From NCBI GenBank assembly GCA_050292445.1, contig JBNKLQ010000310.1, positions 1 to 6,636 of the forward strand: a stretch of DNA of 6,636 nucleotides, read 5' to 3'. Positions within the stretch are counted from its first letter, which is position 1, and each line of letters starts with the position of its first letter. The DNA is from Leptofilum sp050292445. GTDB taxonomy: Bacteria; Chloroflexota; Anaerolineae; Promineifilales; Promineifilaceae. Below are positions 6,160 to 6,636 of the stretch, in pieces. The notes below the pieces were generated by a model that was not told the DNA's origin, ran no database searches, and worked only from the letters and a program-made list of their open reading frames with translations. The position numbers were made by a program, and so were the translations under genes.

Positions 6160-6636
6160 TTACGGCCGTATATGCCCATCCCCAATACAAACCCACTTGT
6201 ATGTGGTTAGCTCTTCCAGCCCCATTGGGCCACGGGCGTGCAGCTTTTGGGTGCTCACGGCGACCTCTGCCCCCAGGCCAAACTGCCCGCCATCGTTGAA
6301 CCGCGTGCTGGCATTCACGAAAACGGCCGAACTGTTCACCTCATTGACAAACTTGGTGGCGTTTTGCCAGTTGTTCGTCAGGATGCTGTCGCTGTGGTCC
6401 ATGCTGTGAGCGTCAATGTGGTCGATGGCCTCGTCCAGTTCCATGATTTTCACACCCAGAATCAGGCCCATCCACTCTGTGCTGAAATCGTCTGGCCCGG
6501 CGGGCACCACTTTTGCCCCGTGCCCGTTTTGGCTCAAAATTTCCAGGGCGCGACCAGAAGGGCGCAGCTCCACCTTGTTTTGGGCCATCCGCTCCGCCAC
6601 CTTGGGCAAAAACTCGTCGGCAATAGCCGGATGTAC
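6160..6636 (-). CDS. proA: Glutamate-5-semialdehyde dehydrogenase (gamma-glutamyl phosphate reductase), C-terminal part
   Basis: The 158 residues visible are the C-terminal part of ProA, the NADPH-dependent enzyme that reduces gamma-glutamyl phosphate to glutamate semialdehyde in proline synthesis in the cytoplasm. Strong family signatures are SSAVFVNASTRFNDGGQFG, GAEVAVSTQKLHARGPMG and LEELTTYKW, ending in GDGHIRP. The family is about 415-430 residues long. The frame is open to the right edge, so the missing N-terminal part, including the catalytic cysteine, lies outside the window. The TTG at 6607-6609 is an internal codon and not the start. The gene ends with TAA, part of which lies in an ACGGCCGT palindrome, and is followed by a strong terminator, so it is not cotranscribed with the kinase. 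Confidence 0.96.
   Translation of the reverse strand, partial: VHPAIADEFLPKVAERMAQNKVELRPSGRALEILSQNGHGAKVVPAGPDDFSTEWMGLILGVKIMELDEAIDHIDAHSMDHSDSILTNNWQNATKFVNEVNSSAVFVNASTRFNDGGQFGLGAEVAVSTQKLHARGPMGLEELTTYKWVCIGDGHIRP
6162..6169. repeat. ACGGCCGT copy 14, overlapping the proA stop
   Basis: On the minus strand the octamer reads Arg-Pro and its final T is the first base of the proA TAA stop. It marks the exact end of the coding region, 26 bases before the terminator hairpin. Confidence 0.8.

Larger units (their letters stand above)
231..6169. repeat. Highly iterated palindrome family ACGGCCGT (HIP1-like), 14 exact copies
   Basis: Exact copies start at 231, 413, 788, 1598, 1753, 3104, 3272, 3460, 3662, 4456, 5273, 5503, 6024 and 6162. 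In random sequence of even base composition about 0.1 copy is expected in this length. The core CGGCCG occurs 19 times and 14 of these have both A on the left and T on the right, where chance would give 1 in 16. Five copies extend to AACGGCCGTT. One-base variants lie at 1346, 3944 and 6323. Twelve exact copies are in coding sequence and two in intergenic DNA. Spacing varies from 138 to 1351 bases, so it is a dispersed repeat, not a tandem array. Its function is unknown. Confidence 0.9.

Noticed and set aside
231..6169. ACGGCCGT copies as operator sites of a single regulon
   Set aside because: Twelve of 14 copies are inside coding regions of unrelated genes, which does not fit a normal operator distribution.

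Overview
The window looks like chromosomal DNA from a free-living, non-pathogenic bacterium of roughly even GC content. Three things point towards Chloroflexota (Anaerolineae-like): a MoxR/DUF58 pair, a single-pass surface protein with a very long Thr/Pro/Ala linker, and a cell-wall hydrolase lipoprotein. This placement is an inference from style, not from a marker gene. No phage, IS, CRISPR array, tRNA or rRNA was recognised.

Layout, left to right. (1) 19-1422, minus strand: a MoxR-type AAA+ ATPase gene followed 15 bases later by the start of a DUF58 gene. The DUF58 frame closes after 142 codons, far short of the family length, so it is probably truncated or frameshifted. (2) 1423-1704: a divergent intergenic region with a promoter for moxR on the minus strand and a good promoter (TTGCCT-16-TATAAT) for the next gene on the plus strand. 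(3) 1705-2343, plus strand: an M23/LytM-type peptidase lipoprotein. (4) 2362-5844, minus strand: a two-gene operon of a 733-residue membrane sensor histidine kinase and, 3 bases downstream, a 425-residue surface protein (TM anchor, Pro/Thr linker, C-terminal globular domain). It converges on the M23 gene with 18 bases between the stops. (5) 5845-6159: intergenic region with a strong proA terminator. (6) 6160-6636, minus strand: the C-terminal part of proA (glutamate-5-semialdehyde dehydrogenase), open at the right edge.

The signal that stands out is not a gene. The perfect 8-bp palindrome ACGGCCGT occurs 14 times, about once per 470 bases, where about 0.1 copy is expected by chance in random sequence of this length. 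It often extends to AACGGCCGTT. It lies in every gene and in both longer intergenic regions, and mostly falls in the frame that reads Thr-Ala-Val (7 of 12 coding copies). Three further copies differ by one base. This behaves like the HIP1 octamer of cyanobacteria but with a different sequence. I do not know of a description of it. It is the main candidate for an undescribed genome-wide system in this window.

How the genes work together: most of them act at or outside the cell membrane. MoxR/DUF58 pairs are usually linked to assembly or maturation of envelope or vWA-type proteins. The M23 lipoprotein probably acts on peptidoglycan. The kinase plus surface protein would sense and present something outside the cell. 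No response regulator is present, so the kinase's partner must be elsewhere.
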